DNA of 64,000 nt from Cladophialophora immunda. Taxonomy: Eukaryota; Ascomycota; Eurotiomycetes; Chaetothyriales; Herpotrichiellaceae. The DNA lies in contig NW_015622542.1 of the NCBI RefSeq assembly GCF_000835495.1, forward strand, positions 2,006,485-2,070,484, in the 5' to 3' direction. Made by a program: the position numbers and the translations under genes. The notes under the pieces are model-generated. The model did not search any database and was not told where the DNA came from. It worked only from the letters and a program-made list of their open reading frames with translations. The stretch's first letter is position 1; each line of letters begins with the position of its first letter. Below are positions 1-9,139 of this stretch, piece after piece.

Positions 1-1763
1 AACAACTGGAGTCGGATGACCTTGGCCCAGACCAGTTGACCTTGGCAGCGAGCTCTCAGGTCAGCACCAGCGCATCTTCCAGGAATATTCCAGCAGAAGA
101 AAGGCCGACGAAGAAACGAAAAGCTGTTTCATGGTCGTCACTGCCACACAGAGACGCCAGTAGTTCCAGGCAGCCCCGCCAGAGTGAGAGAAACGATCAT
201 GCAGCCGAAGCAGAGGTCACAGATGACCAAGACGATGGCGACAAATCCGCAGGCGACAAGAAAAAGGAAATGGAAAAGGCGTTCGCCACTCTCCGAGCCG
301 TTTCCCAAGGACTGCCCTCCGGAGACAAGAAATATGCGGACGCAGTGACACAGGTCGAGCAGCTTCTTAAGAAAGCTATGGAGGAAGAGCAGCCGGAGCA
401 AGAAGAAACGGATCTCGGCCCCCTTCATTGGGCTGCTCTCTCAGATGATGAAACAACAGCAAAAGCTCTTATTGATAAGGGCGCTGACATAAATGCCCGA
501 GGTGGCATAGGCTGGACGGCACTTCATATCGCTGCATTCAAAAGTCTGGAAGTTCTACGCTTACTTCTGTTCCAGGGCAATATAGACATAGATGCTGTGG
601 ACAACCGCGGGGCAACTGCATTGATACGTGCGGTCGTCGAGCCTTCACTTGAGTGCGCTGTCTTGTTGCTTCAAAAAGGAGCAAATCCAGATGTTGGCAG
701 CTTTCGCGGCAAAAGCGTTCTACATTATGCTTGTCTCCGGAGTGGTATGGATGAGCTTGTCAAGGCGATAGCTGGAAAGACCAGCCAAATTGACCGTCAA
801 GACCACAATGGCGCTACTGCTCTCCACATTGCGGTCGCCGAAAACAAAGAAGACTACGTCATCACGCTCATGGAAGCTGGTGCAAGTCTGGACATACAGG
901 ATAGGGATGGGAGAACTCCTGTGCATCAGGCGGCTTTTGACGGCTCACCCGAAATGCTATTGCGGATGGTCGATAGTAACTCTGATCTCACGCTGAAAGG
1001 CAACGATGATGAGACCGTCCTGCACATCCTGTGTCAGCGACCGGATCTTTGTGAGGTTGCAGAGGCCGTCGTCAAAAAGCCAGGGGTGGACATCAACGCC
1101 AAATCGCGTTCTGGGACCACCCCCCTCGGAGGGGCGGCCTACCACAACTGCTTCGATACCGTGCGCATGCTTGTCAGCCATGGTGCAGACGTGGAAGCTG
1201 CCGACGTAGAGGCAGACACTGCGCTCAACGTGGCCATCTCTAAGGGCAACAAGGAGATTGCGAATTTCTTGATTGAAAATGGGAGTCCGCTGAACCCCAA
1301 AAATCAATCAGTGAAGAAATGGAGAGCTATGCTTGAGCGCAACCGAAGAGTACAGTTGGCGTTGTTGCCCCCAAGAGCGACCAAACAACCTTCGACAACG
1401 AAACCACGAGCACAATCTTCACCCGCCGTCGTCAGAAACCAGTCGTCCAAGATCGGCATATCCCCTTCAGAAATGCAGACTTTGCAGACCCTTGTGACCA
1501 AGCTTATGAAGCAAAGTGGAGGTCCGCAAAGCAATCACCCTACCAGCCCCAAATTCGGAGCAACACCGAGTCATTCTGCTCCAGCTCCGTTGTTTGTCGT
1601 TGGGAGTGATCCGAATACTTTCGGTCTCAATGCACAAGGCTCTTCTGGGCAAGGCTTTATGCTTGATGAATTCATGTTTGGCGGCGGGGCGAACTACAGT
1701 AATATGGAGTGGGATCTTCCTGCACAGGACACGGGCTACTTTGGACGCAATCTTGGACTATAG
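1..1763 (+). CDS. Ankyrin-repeat protein, 5' end outside window
   Basis: The frame is open from the first bases of the window to the TAG at 1761-1763, with no ATG before the body of the protein, so the gene starts to the left. About 586 residues are visible. The first ~130 are polar and charged, with a basic KKRK stretch near nt 110. Eight or so ankyrin repeats follow, roughly nt 410-1310, with typical TALHIAA, LLLFQG, GADIN and NGATALHIA signatures. A Ser/Pro/Gln-rich tail has no recognised domain. Ankyrin arrays are protein-binding scaffolds, and no catalytic domain is visible. The basic stretch could be a nuclear localisation signal, but that is inference. It converges on the Mpv17-like gene downstream. 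The exact function is not assignable; another domain could lie upstream of the window. Confidence 0.85.
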   Translation, partial: QLESDDLGPDQLTLAASSQVSTSASSRNIPAEERPTKKRKAVSWSSLPHRDASSSRQPRQSERNDHAAEAEVTDDQDDGDKSAGDKKKEMEKAFATLRAVSQGLPSGDKKYADAVTQVEQLLKKAMEEEQPEQEETDLGPLHWAALSDDETTAKALIDKGADINARGGIGWTALHIAAFKSLEVLRLLLFQGNIDIDAVDNRGATALIRAVVEPSLECAVLLLQKGANPDVGSFRGKSVLHYACLRSGMDELVKAIAGKTSQIDRQDHNGATALHIAVAENKEDYVITLMEAGASLDIQDRDGRTPVHQAAFDGSPEMLLRMVDSNSDLTLKGNDDETVLHILCQRPDLCEVAEAVVKKPGVDINAKSRSGTTPLGGAAYHNCFDTVRMLVSHGADVEAADVEADTALNVAISKGNKEIANFLIENGSPLNPKNQSVKKWRAMLERNRRVQLALLPPRATKQPSTTKPRAQSSPAVVRNQSSKIGISPSEMQTLQTLVTKLMKQSGGPQSNHPTSPKFGATPSHSAPAPLFVVGSDPNTFGLNAQGSSGQGFMLDEFMFGGGANYSNMEWDLPAQDTGYFGRNLGL

Positions 1764-2203
1764 GGCTAGTCACATCTTGTGATATCGACCTTCACAAGTG
1801 CCACACTACGAAAACCTGACTGAAATGGCTTTCAAAGTCTTTAGCAGAAAGGACGATGCGTGAGAGAAGTTCAAGAACCAAGTTCTGAGGATCTCTCCCA
1901 CTGAGCAGCTAGTTCAGGACCATGCCTCAACCAGAATCGAAACCTAGGCCAAGCTTATATGCGAGGCGTTATGAATGGAGAAGTTGCAAGGATTCTCAAT
2001 CGCAAGGATTGGAGAGATTCGGAGATGGTGTGAGAGAGCAACTCTCGGACTTAAATCATAGCACCATTGTTACAACCAGACTCGCAGGCGACCTACGACA
2101 GGAGGAAGGAGGAAGGAGAAAGGAGAAGGAGGCCAGGGAAATGCTGTAGCCTCCGACAGCTTGGAAACGGGGCAACCCATCTAGCCTGGCAAAGCTGATT
2201 CCT
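1764..2203. other. Convergent intergenic region
   Basis: Gap between the ankyrin gene and the 3' end of the Mpv17-like gene. It should hold both 3' UTRs. The only notable feature is a purine-only run of GGA/GAA units at about 2099-2137. No gene seen. Confidence 0.6.
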
Positions 2204-3035
2204 CTAGAGTCTCTCCGCCACCAAACTCAAGTACACGTTCCAGCACAGCGCCACCGTCGCGAAGAACGGGATCCGGCGCTCAAAGGAAATCACACTATGC
2301 GCGATGATGTTGGCAAAGGGCCATATCTTGTACCCGTTCACGATAATGGTGACGGTCTGAGTGCGCAGGTTGTGCGGGATCCTGGCGGGCTGGCCGTTCA
2401 GAAAGCCCATGATGACCAGGAAAGCGACCGTGTTGAAGATGGCGCCAAGCGTGACGCAGTCGATGAACCACTTGGTCCAGATGTTCCTCCAATTCTTCTT
2501 TGACACCGTCTTCTTCCTTTTCTTCTTCGTCCGCTTGGGCGGCCGCGATTGTTGCTGCTGCCGCCGCGGACTACTTGACCCTCCGGCGACGGCGGGCTCA
2601 CGGTGGTCATCATCATCATCTTCCACCTCGTCGGCGTTGGAGTCCTTTTCCACGTCACGGTCTTCAAGCGGGATGGAGTGGTAGTCTTTGCGGGACGGGG
2701 GACGTTCGTGCCGGGGGAACGACCTCTCGAGCAACTCCTGCCACTTGTAGTTCAGCGGGGCGGTGATGAGGTCGAGGCAGAGGAATCTCAAGAGACGGGG
2801 GACGTCGAATGTAAATGCCTCCTGGGGGGCTTTTCGTCAATTTTATTTTTCCTGGCTCGATGCAGATCGGACCGAGCGAGAGAAGCTTGTACAATACCTC
2901 TTTCTTGTACGCGTCGATGACTTGCGCCAGAGCATTGGAGATGGAGACGATGATGGCCGACAGGATCCATGCCTCGAGGAGGGGTCTCCCCGGGCGCAAC
3001 TTCGACAGCCACTTGTCCGTGGACTCACGGGGCAT
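2204..3035 (-). CDS. Mpv17/PMP22 family membrane protein
   Basis: Two exons: 3035-2898 (46 codons, phase 0) and 2821-2204. The 76-nt intron at 2897-2822 has a GT donor and a CCCCAG acceptor. The joined product is 251 aa. The N-terminus has the family's RPLLEAWILSAIIVSISNALAQ helix, the second exon opens with AFTFDVPRLLRFLCLDLITA, and the C-terminus ends with the hallmark YKIWPFANIIAHSVI and FFATVALCWNVYLSL segments. Members are four-helix proteins of the inner mitochondrial or peroxisomal membrane, in several cases channel-like (family knowledge). Unusually, a very acidic then very basic insert of ~70 residues (EDDDDDH, QQQQ, KRTKKKRKK) separates the second and third membrane segments. Start chosen at the ATG giving a standard N-terminus. 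It lies 656 bp from, and divergent to, the PSI-domain gene. Family assignment is firm; cargo and organelle are not. Confidence 0.85.
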
Positions 3036-3691
3036 GATGGGGGCGGTGAGTTAGGGATGCAGACGCAGAGAAATGGACGGCTTGCTTCAGTCAACTCGTG
3101 AGCATATTCTCCATCAACACACCTCATGCGAGGAGGCTCCGGCAGTGGCCTGCAGTGACAGTGCGCGACCGCGGGCTGGGTGAGATTGGAAGGCCACGCT
3201 CAAGAGCCATGATACAAAATGGGTGAGCCTGATCGGCGCGCGGTGAGGCGTTGGAGTGCGTGTCACATTGGCGTCTCACAGAGTTCTAGGACTCACCGAT
3301 GATGCGATGCCTCGGTGTTGTGCAGATCCCTGGGAGGTTCGGAGCACGGAGGGCGGAGGACCAGGTTCTGTAGCGGTGCCTGGCTGTGATACTCGTGCTC
3401 TGTTAGGTAGCTATACACCGGACTCTCCAGTCATTACAATTATTTGGTGGGGTAGATCATAGTGTGCTTTGTACTAGGCAGCGAGGCAGATAAGAAAGCT
3501 TTTTGACATTTCATCTATTTTCACCCTGCCTAAATCACACCCAAGTCTGCCCGCAACCAAAGCGACGAGCCTCGCGGGCGAACCCTCTTCACCCTCGATA
3601 GCGGACCAGCTGATTTGTCAAGACACCTATTGAAGGGGAAACCGAAGTACATGCTCGCCCTGTAAAGGCCCGGGTAAATCCAACGGCCCGC
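3036..3691. promoter_or_regulatory. Divergent intergenic region
   Basis: Lies between the start codons of the Mpv17-like gene (minus) and the PSI-domain gene (plus), so it must hold both promoters. No TATA box, repeat or small gene stood out on reading. Confidence 0.5.
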
Positions 3692-4285
3692 ATGGCGCAC
3701 AGCAACTCGCGTCTTCCACCACACCTGGCCTCCGTCCTGGAGAGCATCAACGCCTCCAGCATGGTGCCGGGCGACGACCTCGACCTCTTCTTCCACTGCT
3801 GGATCCGCCCGCACTGCCCGGCATGCCTGTCGGCGTCCAACCCGTACCCGTGCTCGTGGTGCGCGACCTCGCAGACCTGCGTCCCCAACACCATCTACCC
3901 GTACCCGTTCGGCATCCTCTCGCCGCTCCAATCCGCCGAGATCTGCCCCCTGGCGTGGCGGGAGCGGTGGGAGCTGCGCGCCCGGCCGTTCAGCTGTCGG
4001 TGCTCGAGCATGACCTTTGTGAGCGTGGTGGTCGCGGTGCTCGCGACGTTGGTGGGCCTGTCCTTGATCTGGACGGCGGTCCGGCTCGGGAGGTGGGCTG
4101 GAAGGAAGTGGAGGGGGAGAAAGCAGGGCTGGTGGAGGGTGAGCCGTTGGGTGCCGGCCTGGATGGTTGCGTGGAGGAGGGGACCGCGCAAGGATGCTTC
4201 TACAGCGACGGGGGCTCGAGGAGGGATGGATACCGGTGGAGGAGGAGCAGCAGCAACAGACGAAACCACACCATTACTCGCGTGA
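3692..4285 (+). CDS. PSI-domain single-pass membrane protein
   Basis: Single-exon 197-aa protein. Residues 36-63 carry a cysteine pattern typical of a PSI (plexin-semaphorin-integrin) fold: CWIRPHCPACL, then NPYPCSWC, then TCVPN, with more cysteines at 85, 102 and 104. One strongly hydrophobic segment at residues 108-130 is followed by an Arg/Lys/Trp-rich stretch, which suggests a C-terminal cytosolic tail by the positive-inside rule. The tail ends in a Gly/Ala/Thr low-complexity stretch. No cleavable signal peptide is apparent, so it would be a signal-anchor protein with the PSI domain in the lumen or outside (inference). The ATG is the first in frame after the upstream stop. The gene converges on the DUF3237 gene with only 74 bp between stop codons, so their 3' UTRs probably overlap. 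Ligand and function unknown. Confidence 0.75.
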   Translation: MAHSNSRLPPHLASVLESINASSMVPGDDLDLFFHCWIRPHCPACLSASNPYPCSWCATSQTCVPNTIYPYPFGILSPLQSAEICPLAWRERWELRARPFSCRCSSMTFVSVVVAVLATLVGLSLIWTAVRLGRWAGRKWRGRKQGWWRVSRWVPAWMVAWRRGPRKDASTATGARGGMDTGGGGAAATDETTPLLA

Positions 4286-4359
4286 TTCACCCGGACTAGC
4301 AAAGGCGCGTCTTTCTACATCGATACGTAGGGGATGGAATATGACCGGGCGGAATGGTT

Positions 4360-5382
4360 CTAGGCCTCTTGACTTGCTCCCTCTCCTCCGGCCTCATCGC
4401 CGCCGCCGCCGCCGACTTCCCCGGCAGCCCCTGGACCTTTACATACCTTGCTGATCCGGTACTCAACGGTGAGCTTGCCTACTCCAACGATAAACCTCCC
4501 CGATCCGACAAAGAGGGCCTGTTCCAGAGCTTTGTACCGCATCGATCCCGTCTCAAACGATACCTGTATGACTTCCAACCCGGAGCGACCCCAGAGGGTG
4601 CCGAAGTCAGCACCAACCACACCGTAACCCCGCAACATCACAAATGATCTTGATAGGGAGAGAGTATCTCAAGTAGGCCAAAGGAAGAAGCGGGCCTAGG
4701 GATGGTTTGGGACGGACGTACAGGAGTGGCCAAACTCTGTGGATTTGGCGTTGGCGCTGCGGCCGAGGATCCGGCGCATCTCGTTCGTGATGTCCACGAT
4801 GCCGGTGTAGTGGATGTGTATCATCTGCAAGAGCCGAAGAAGAGACGCCTGGTGGTCAACTAGGGGCTCCCGACAGTGCTCCTCGGCGTGAAATCGAAGA
4901 GAGAAAAAAACCAGTGAAGCGGAGGAAAATGGGGAATGGATCACTTGGGACAAAACTGACCTCTCCATTCATATCTCTACCATTCCTCTCCAAAGACACC
5001 AATCAGCCCTTGTCCCCTTCATGCTGATAGCTCTGCTTGCGAATAAAAGCAAGCGCCGACCCTGCTCGTTCATACCAGCTCCGTAGATCAGGACCACTCA
5101 CCTAACAATCAAATCGCTCCTCAACCGCATCCGGCCTCCGTCCGGGTCATTGTGCACGTAATCCACGCCCTGGCCGCGCATGCTCGCATCCACGCTCACA
5201 GGGAAGCCCGGCTCGCTCACCAGAGTGGCGGCAACGAGCGGGACGACCGTCAGCGGGTTGCCGCGCGAGAGCGAGCCGATGGGCTGCGCAGGGCCGATGT
5301 CGACAGTGAGGTGGAAGGCCGGCTGGAGGGTTGGGTAGTCGGCCTGGGTTGAGGGGCGTGTCGAAGACGCAGTGGTGGCCAT
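4360..5382 (-). CDS. DUF3237 family protein with a 16-nt microexon
   Basis: Four-exon model: 5382-5102, 4976-4961, 4824-4722 and 4571-4360, giving 203 aa. Exon 1 has the family N-terminus (FHLTVDIGPAQPIGSL) and ends at a perfect GTGAGT donor in phase 2. Joining it directly to the next large exon gives a stop at once. A 16-nt exon bounded by TAG and GTCAGT restores the frame and yields LIVRDMNGEMIHIHYTG, which aligns without gaps to the DUF3237 consensus as I recall it. Exon 4 carries SFETGSMRYKALEQ and LFVGSGRF, then a Gly/Glu-rich tail. Its acceptor is a weak AAG. DUF3237 proteins are small beta-barrel proteins of unknown biochemical role, often near tailoring enzymes. Start at ATG 5382. The plus-strand reading frame over exon 4 is a shadow. 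Confidence 0.75.
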
Positions 5383-6108
5383 GGGTGTAATGTGCTAGAT
5401 GTCAAACTCGGGCTGGAGTGGGAGAGGTCGACGGTAGAACATTCGAGTACGCCCTTTGTTGTTGTTGTTGTTGTTGTTGCCGTCGTCGTCCTGCAGTGCT
5501 GCTTACAAGAGATCGACGTGGGCGAGGTAAGGGAAGGGTCGCTGGGAAGAGGGTCGTTACCTGTCAGATGGGAACTGCCTCTAGAGGTCGAACATCCCTT
5601 CAGTCTCCTCACATTTTGGAACAAAGAGATTGAGAGAGAGCTCAAGCAAGCCTACAGCGTCGGCCTGACTTGATGGACGACGACAAAGTGGCTCAGAATA
5701 GGGCAGAAAGAGAAAGACGAGGTTAGGAGCATATATACCGCATACTCGGTCCATGTATGAAATCGCATGGGGTCATGGTCGGGGCACATCTTGTCACGTC
5801 CAGTGAATACCCCGCAGCTTGAATGTCGCTGTTGCAACCATCAAGGGTTTTATTAACACGAAGATCGAGTATCTAGTACATGTATACGCGCGACTTCAAC
5901 CGCACATTCAACCACTCTGTAATGTCGTAACTCATCAAGTCTCTAGCCCGCCCGAGTGCCATAGATCCTTCCCATACCCAAGTCCGCTTTGAAAACAGTC
6001 GAGTCGTTGGCTCATAATCCGATTGATCGTACATAGAAGCATAAAGAGATGGAGCACAGCGGAAGCAGCACTGGCACTGCCTGGCTGTTCTCCTGAAGAA
6101 GACATTCA
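5383..6108. other. Intergenic region upstream of the DUF3237 gene
   Basis: Holds the DUF3237 promoter/leader and the 3' UTR of PPN1. A trinucleotide repeat lies at about 5457-5490. No further gene seen. Confidence 0.5.
5457..5490. repeat. Trinucleotide microsatellite (GTT)n then (CGT)n
   Basis: About eight GTT units are followed directly by three or four CGT units. On the minus strand this is a (ACG)n(AAC)n run about 75-110 nt upstream of the DUF3237 ATG, so it may be in that gene's leader. Such runs are length-variable between strains. Confidence 0.8.
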
Positions 6109-8156
6109 TCAAAACTGCTGATCGATCTCATCGTCAGGTTTGGTATGCACGTAAGCGCGCTTGATAAACACCTTCCATAGGTGATTCTTGCGACGCTTGG
6201 TTTTGTTCTTGTCACCCCTTTTCGTGGAGGAATCAGCATCGCTCCCCCCATGCTCGGTGTCTGTAACGATCGACCTCAGGCTGTCCCGTCCCATTTTCTC
6301 GGCCAGATCCAGCATCGACCGCACGGTCAAGTCTTTCATCTGATATGCGCTGTCATTGTTCGTAGTATACTCCGGTACGTATTGGAAGTATTTGTAGCGA
6401 TCCTTTTTCGAGGACTTGTCCGCGTGCATCTGCTCGTGGATTTCGGTCAGATTGGCGTAATATTGCGTGAACGACAGTAGAGACAACGATTGAGGAGAAT
6501 AAGCCGGACCAGGAGGAGACGTTTTGGATGGTGGTTTCGGCACTGGGAACTTGGGTTTCTTCGGCTTCTTCTTCCCCTTTTTGCCTTTCTTCTTTTTCTT
6601 CAGGTCGTGGATATCGTCTTCTGGGCCGTTGTCTTCGTCAGACTCATCTTCGGAGATCACTTCTTCACTCGTCTGGTCATCGAGATGGGTTTCAAGTGCA
6701 GGTTCTCCAATCGCTCCCTCGGCTGGGTGGTCATTTTCCATCCCTGTGATGTTGTACTCTATAACTCGAAGAGTGGGAAAGAAGTTGGGCACAACGCTCG
6801 GAGACACCAGAGACATGCTGAATCTCTCAGCCCACGGTCCGCCGATGGCTTCCAGAAACTTTGCGAGCTCTTTCCCTTCGTCCTTCTTTCGAGCATCGAT
6901 AATATCATCTGGAATCTCTACCCTATCCAGAGACATATATGAATGTCCGGCTGGCGGGCTGGGTAGTTCTGACCAGCCTGACCTCAATTCATTCAAGTAT
7001 TGTGCCTTGGCGGCAATGGAAAAGGTGTCATTTGGTTGTGATTTGAGGCGCTTGATCTTGCCAGGTCCGTCATCGATACCCTTGATCTTGAACTTGTAAT
7101 GCAGTTCCTTGACATCCTGGAACATAAAATGATCGATGTTCATATGCCCAAAGATCGAGGTGACAATCACATCTCGATACTGTCTCATCCACAAGGTGAA
7201 TTTCTGATAACAGCTTTCGTCCCAATTCTGTTTGCTTTCGGTCCTGGCCGGTGGCACATGGCCTATAAGGATGGCCTTCATGCCTCGATCGCGGAGGAAT
7301 TGTAGTTGGATCCGGAGCCACTCCATGTGCTCGTAGCCTGGCTCGGATTTTAAGTCGCAGCCGTCTACTGCTGAGTTCGAATCGAAAAAGTACAGAGTGT
7401 TGAGGCTAAAGACCGCTAGTTTGTTGGGTATAACTTCTGTGAAGAACCAGCCACCTCTTGCAAATGAATGACGTTGTGCCTGTGGTATGAAGCGGTCCCA
7501 GACGTCCAGGTAGGTTCGCGTCCACTTGTTCGGCCCGGGGGTGAAGATGTTGTGAGGGAGGATATCGTTGTTCCCAAAGGTGGGAACGATGGGGACGACG
7601 AAATCATTGGTTGGGTCCGGGTCGTCTATGTTGTCCGGTTTGCCAAAAGCCTCGACAAACTTGTCTACAATAAATCGGTTGAGCTTGAGCACCTGCTTGT
7701 CTGATCGGGGAAGGCGTTCGTCGTTGTCATGGCGGGCGGAGTCGCCGGTCCAGACGACAAAATCGACCTGGTCTTTGAGGTTGGCCTCAATCCATCGGAA
7801 GGTGGCATTCACCAGGCTCAGAGGCGTATCGCAGTCGGTCACTTCTGCTCCAAAGTATGCGGCGTTGCCATGGCCCGAATGGCATTGTTCGTCAGGATCG
7901 GAGTTAGGCTTGTAGAAAGGGTCGGGGTGGATGTCTGGAGCAAAGGTCAGCGTCACCACGGCAGTTCGGGAGCCGCAGTTACGGTACCTGTGATGTGCAG
8001 GAATTTACCCCGGAGCTTTCTAGGTGCAGGCTGCGATCTCGACGTCGACGGCTCGCCGATCACTTGCTGTGAGCCATCCTCTTTCCAAGGAATGTTTGGA
8101 GGCGCTGCCGCCCCGAGAGCTGCGAACAGCAGCAGGTAGCTGGCAAGGCGGACCAT
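6109..8156 (-). CDS. ppn1: Endopolyphosphatase (PPN1-type calcineurin-like phosphatase)
   Basis: Exons 8156-7988 and 7934-6109, with a 53-nt intron (GCTGAC branch, CTCCAG acceptor), give 664 aa. The join creates LHITDIHPDP, the first metal-binding motif of the family. Further metal motifs are VVWTGDSARHD, FGNND, LIGHVPP and FGHMNIDHF. The N-terminus MVRLASYLLLFAALGAAAP is a signal peptide or signal anchor. Endopolyphosphatase cuts inorganic polyphosphate chains internally, in the vacuole lumen in yeast. The length fits fungal orthologues. A Lys-rich low-complexity stretch (KKKKKGKKGKKK) lies about two thirds along, after an acidic stretch, a typical variable insert. Start chosen at the ATG directly preceding the signal sequence; the upstream in-frame codon is not an ATG. 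The deepest reading frame without the intron has a misleading N-terminus. Confidence 0.93.
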
Positions 8157-9139
8157 GGCGGAAATGCTAGCGGACGTCACATGGACTAGAGGTGATCGAG
8201 CAGACAACCTTCATTAGAGAGTGACAGAGCGAGAAGCTGGTGAATCTGGACGGATATATCTTGGGAGTGAAAAGAAATCCCTTGCAGTTGATGGCAGAGG
8301 TGCATGCGCGGGCGAAGGTCCTCGAAAAATGGGTTCAGGGCCCAAGGGAAACCCACGTCATCCGGCGAATGAGGGCTCGCTTCAACTGGCCGGATTTCAA
8401 GGCACCGGCGGAAAGAGGCGAGGGCCCTGGGCAAGCCTAATTGGACCAACCGCCCCCTGCAACGGCCTAACAAGCCCCTCGATGCCCCCGCGATGCGCGC
8501 GATGGCCAGGCACGGGTGAGAGATTTCTGGAAGCAAATCACCGGACGCTGGGCGACGTGGCGTGTGCGGATGGCTTAGTACGGCCTGCTTCAGCGCACGA
8601 GCTGGGCCGGCAACCGCTGGAAAAATAGCAGCGTGAACAACCGAGTCTTGCGAGGTCTTGCCAGGCATATAAATATCGATGGCGGGATCTTGGGACCGCG
8701 CATCTGCTCTGAATTCGTGACAACCTTCGCTTGGTCTTGCAGCTGGCCCCCTCCCTGGAGGTCAAGATGGCACTGTTCTTCTGCGACCCCCAAAACTCTG
8801 ACTGTGCGGTGAAGCTGCCCCAAGGCCAATTAGCAGGACCGTGCAATACACGTGGGCTTCGTTGTGTTCTCAGATGACTTGGGCGCCTGCCATCCTTTAC
8901 GGGAGCTGACACCCTCCTTGGTCGCGCTCCAGCTGATCTAGGTTTCGTAAGTCCTGGCCCTGGATTCTAATAGGGGAGACCGTGTGTGGTTTGAATAAAG
9001 ACCGTCCCGAAATGGCTTCCATGTCTTGGGTTACCTCTGACCGACTGCAGCTTGAGGCACGCGACTGGATTCATCCCGCACTATTCCTGGGTAAGTTGGG
9101 CCTGATGTAATTTCTCATGCGTTGAGACCAGTGCTGCCT
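8157..9139. other. Intergenic region, PPN1 promoter side
   Basis: Between PPN1 (minus) and the 3' end of the next minus-strand gene. It should hold the PPN1 promoter. Open frames here on both strands have no recognisable motif or start context. Nothing else seen. Confidence 0.5.

Noticed and set aside
4354..4647. 97-aa plus-strand frame with a signal-peptide-like start
   Set aside because: It is the reverse of DUF3237 exon 4, whose minus-strand reading matches the family; the Ala run is the complement of the Gly/Glu-rich tail.
8186..8668. 160-aa minus-strand open frame upstream of PPN1
   Set aside because: No family resemblance and it sits where the PPN1 promoter must be.
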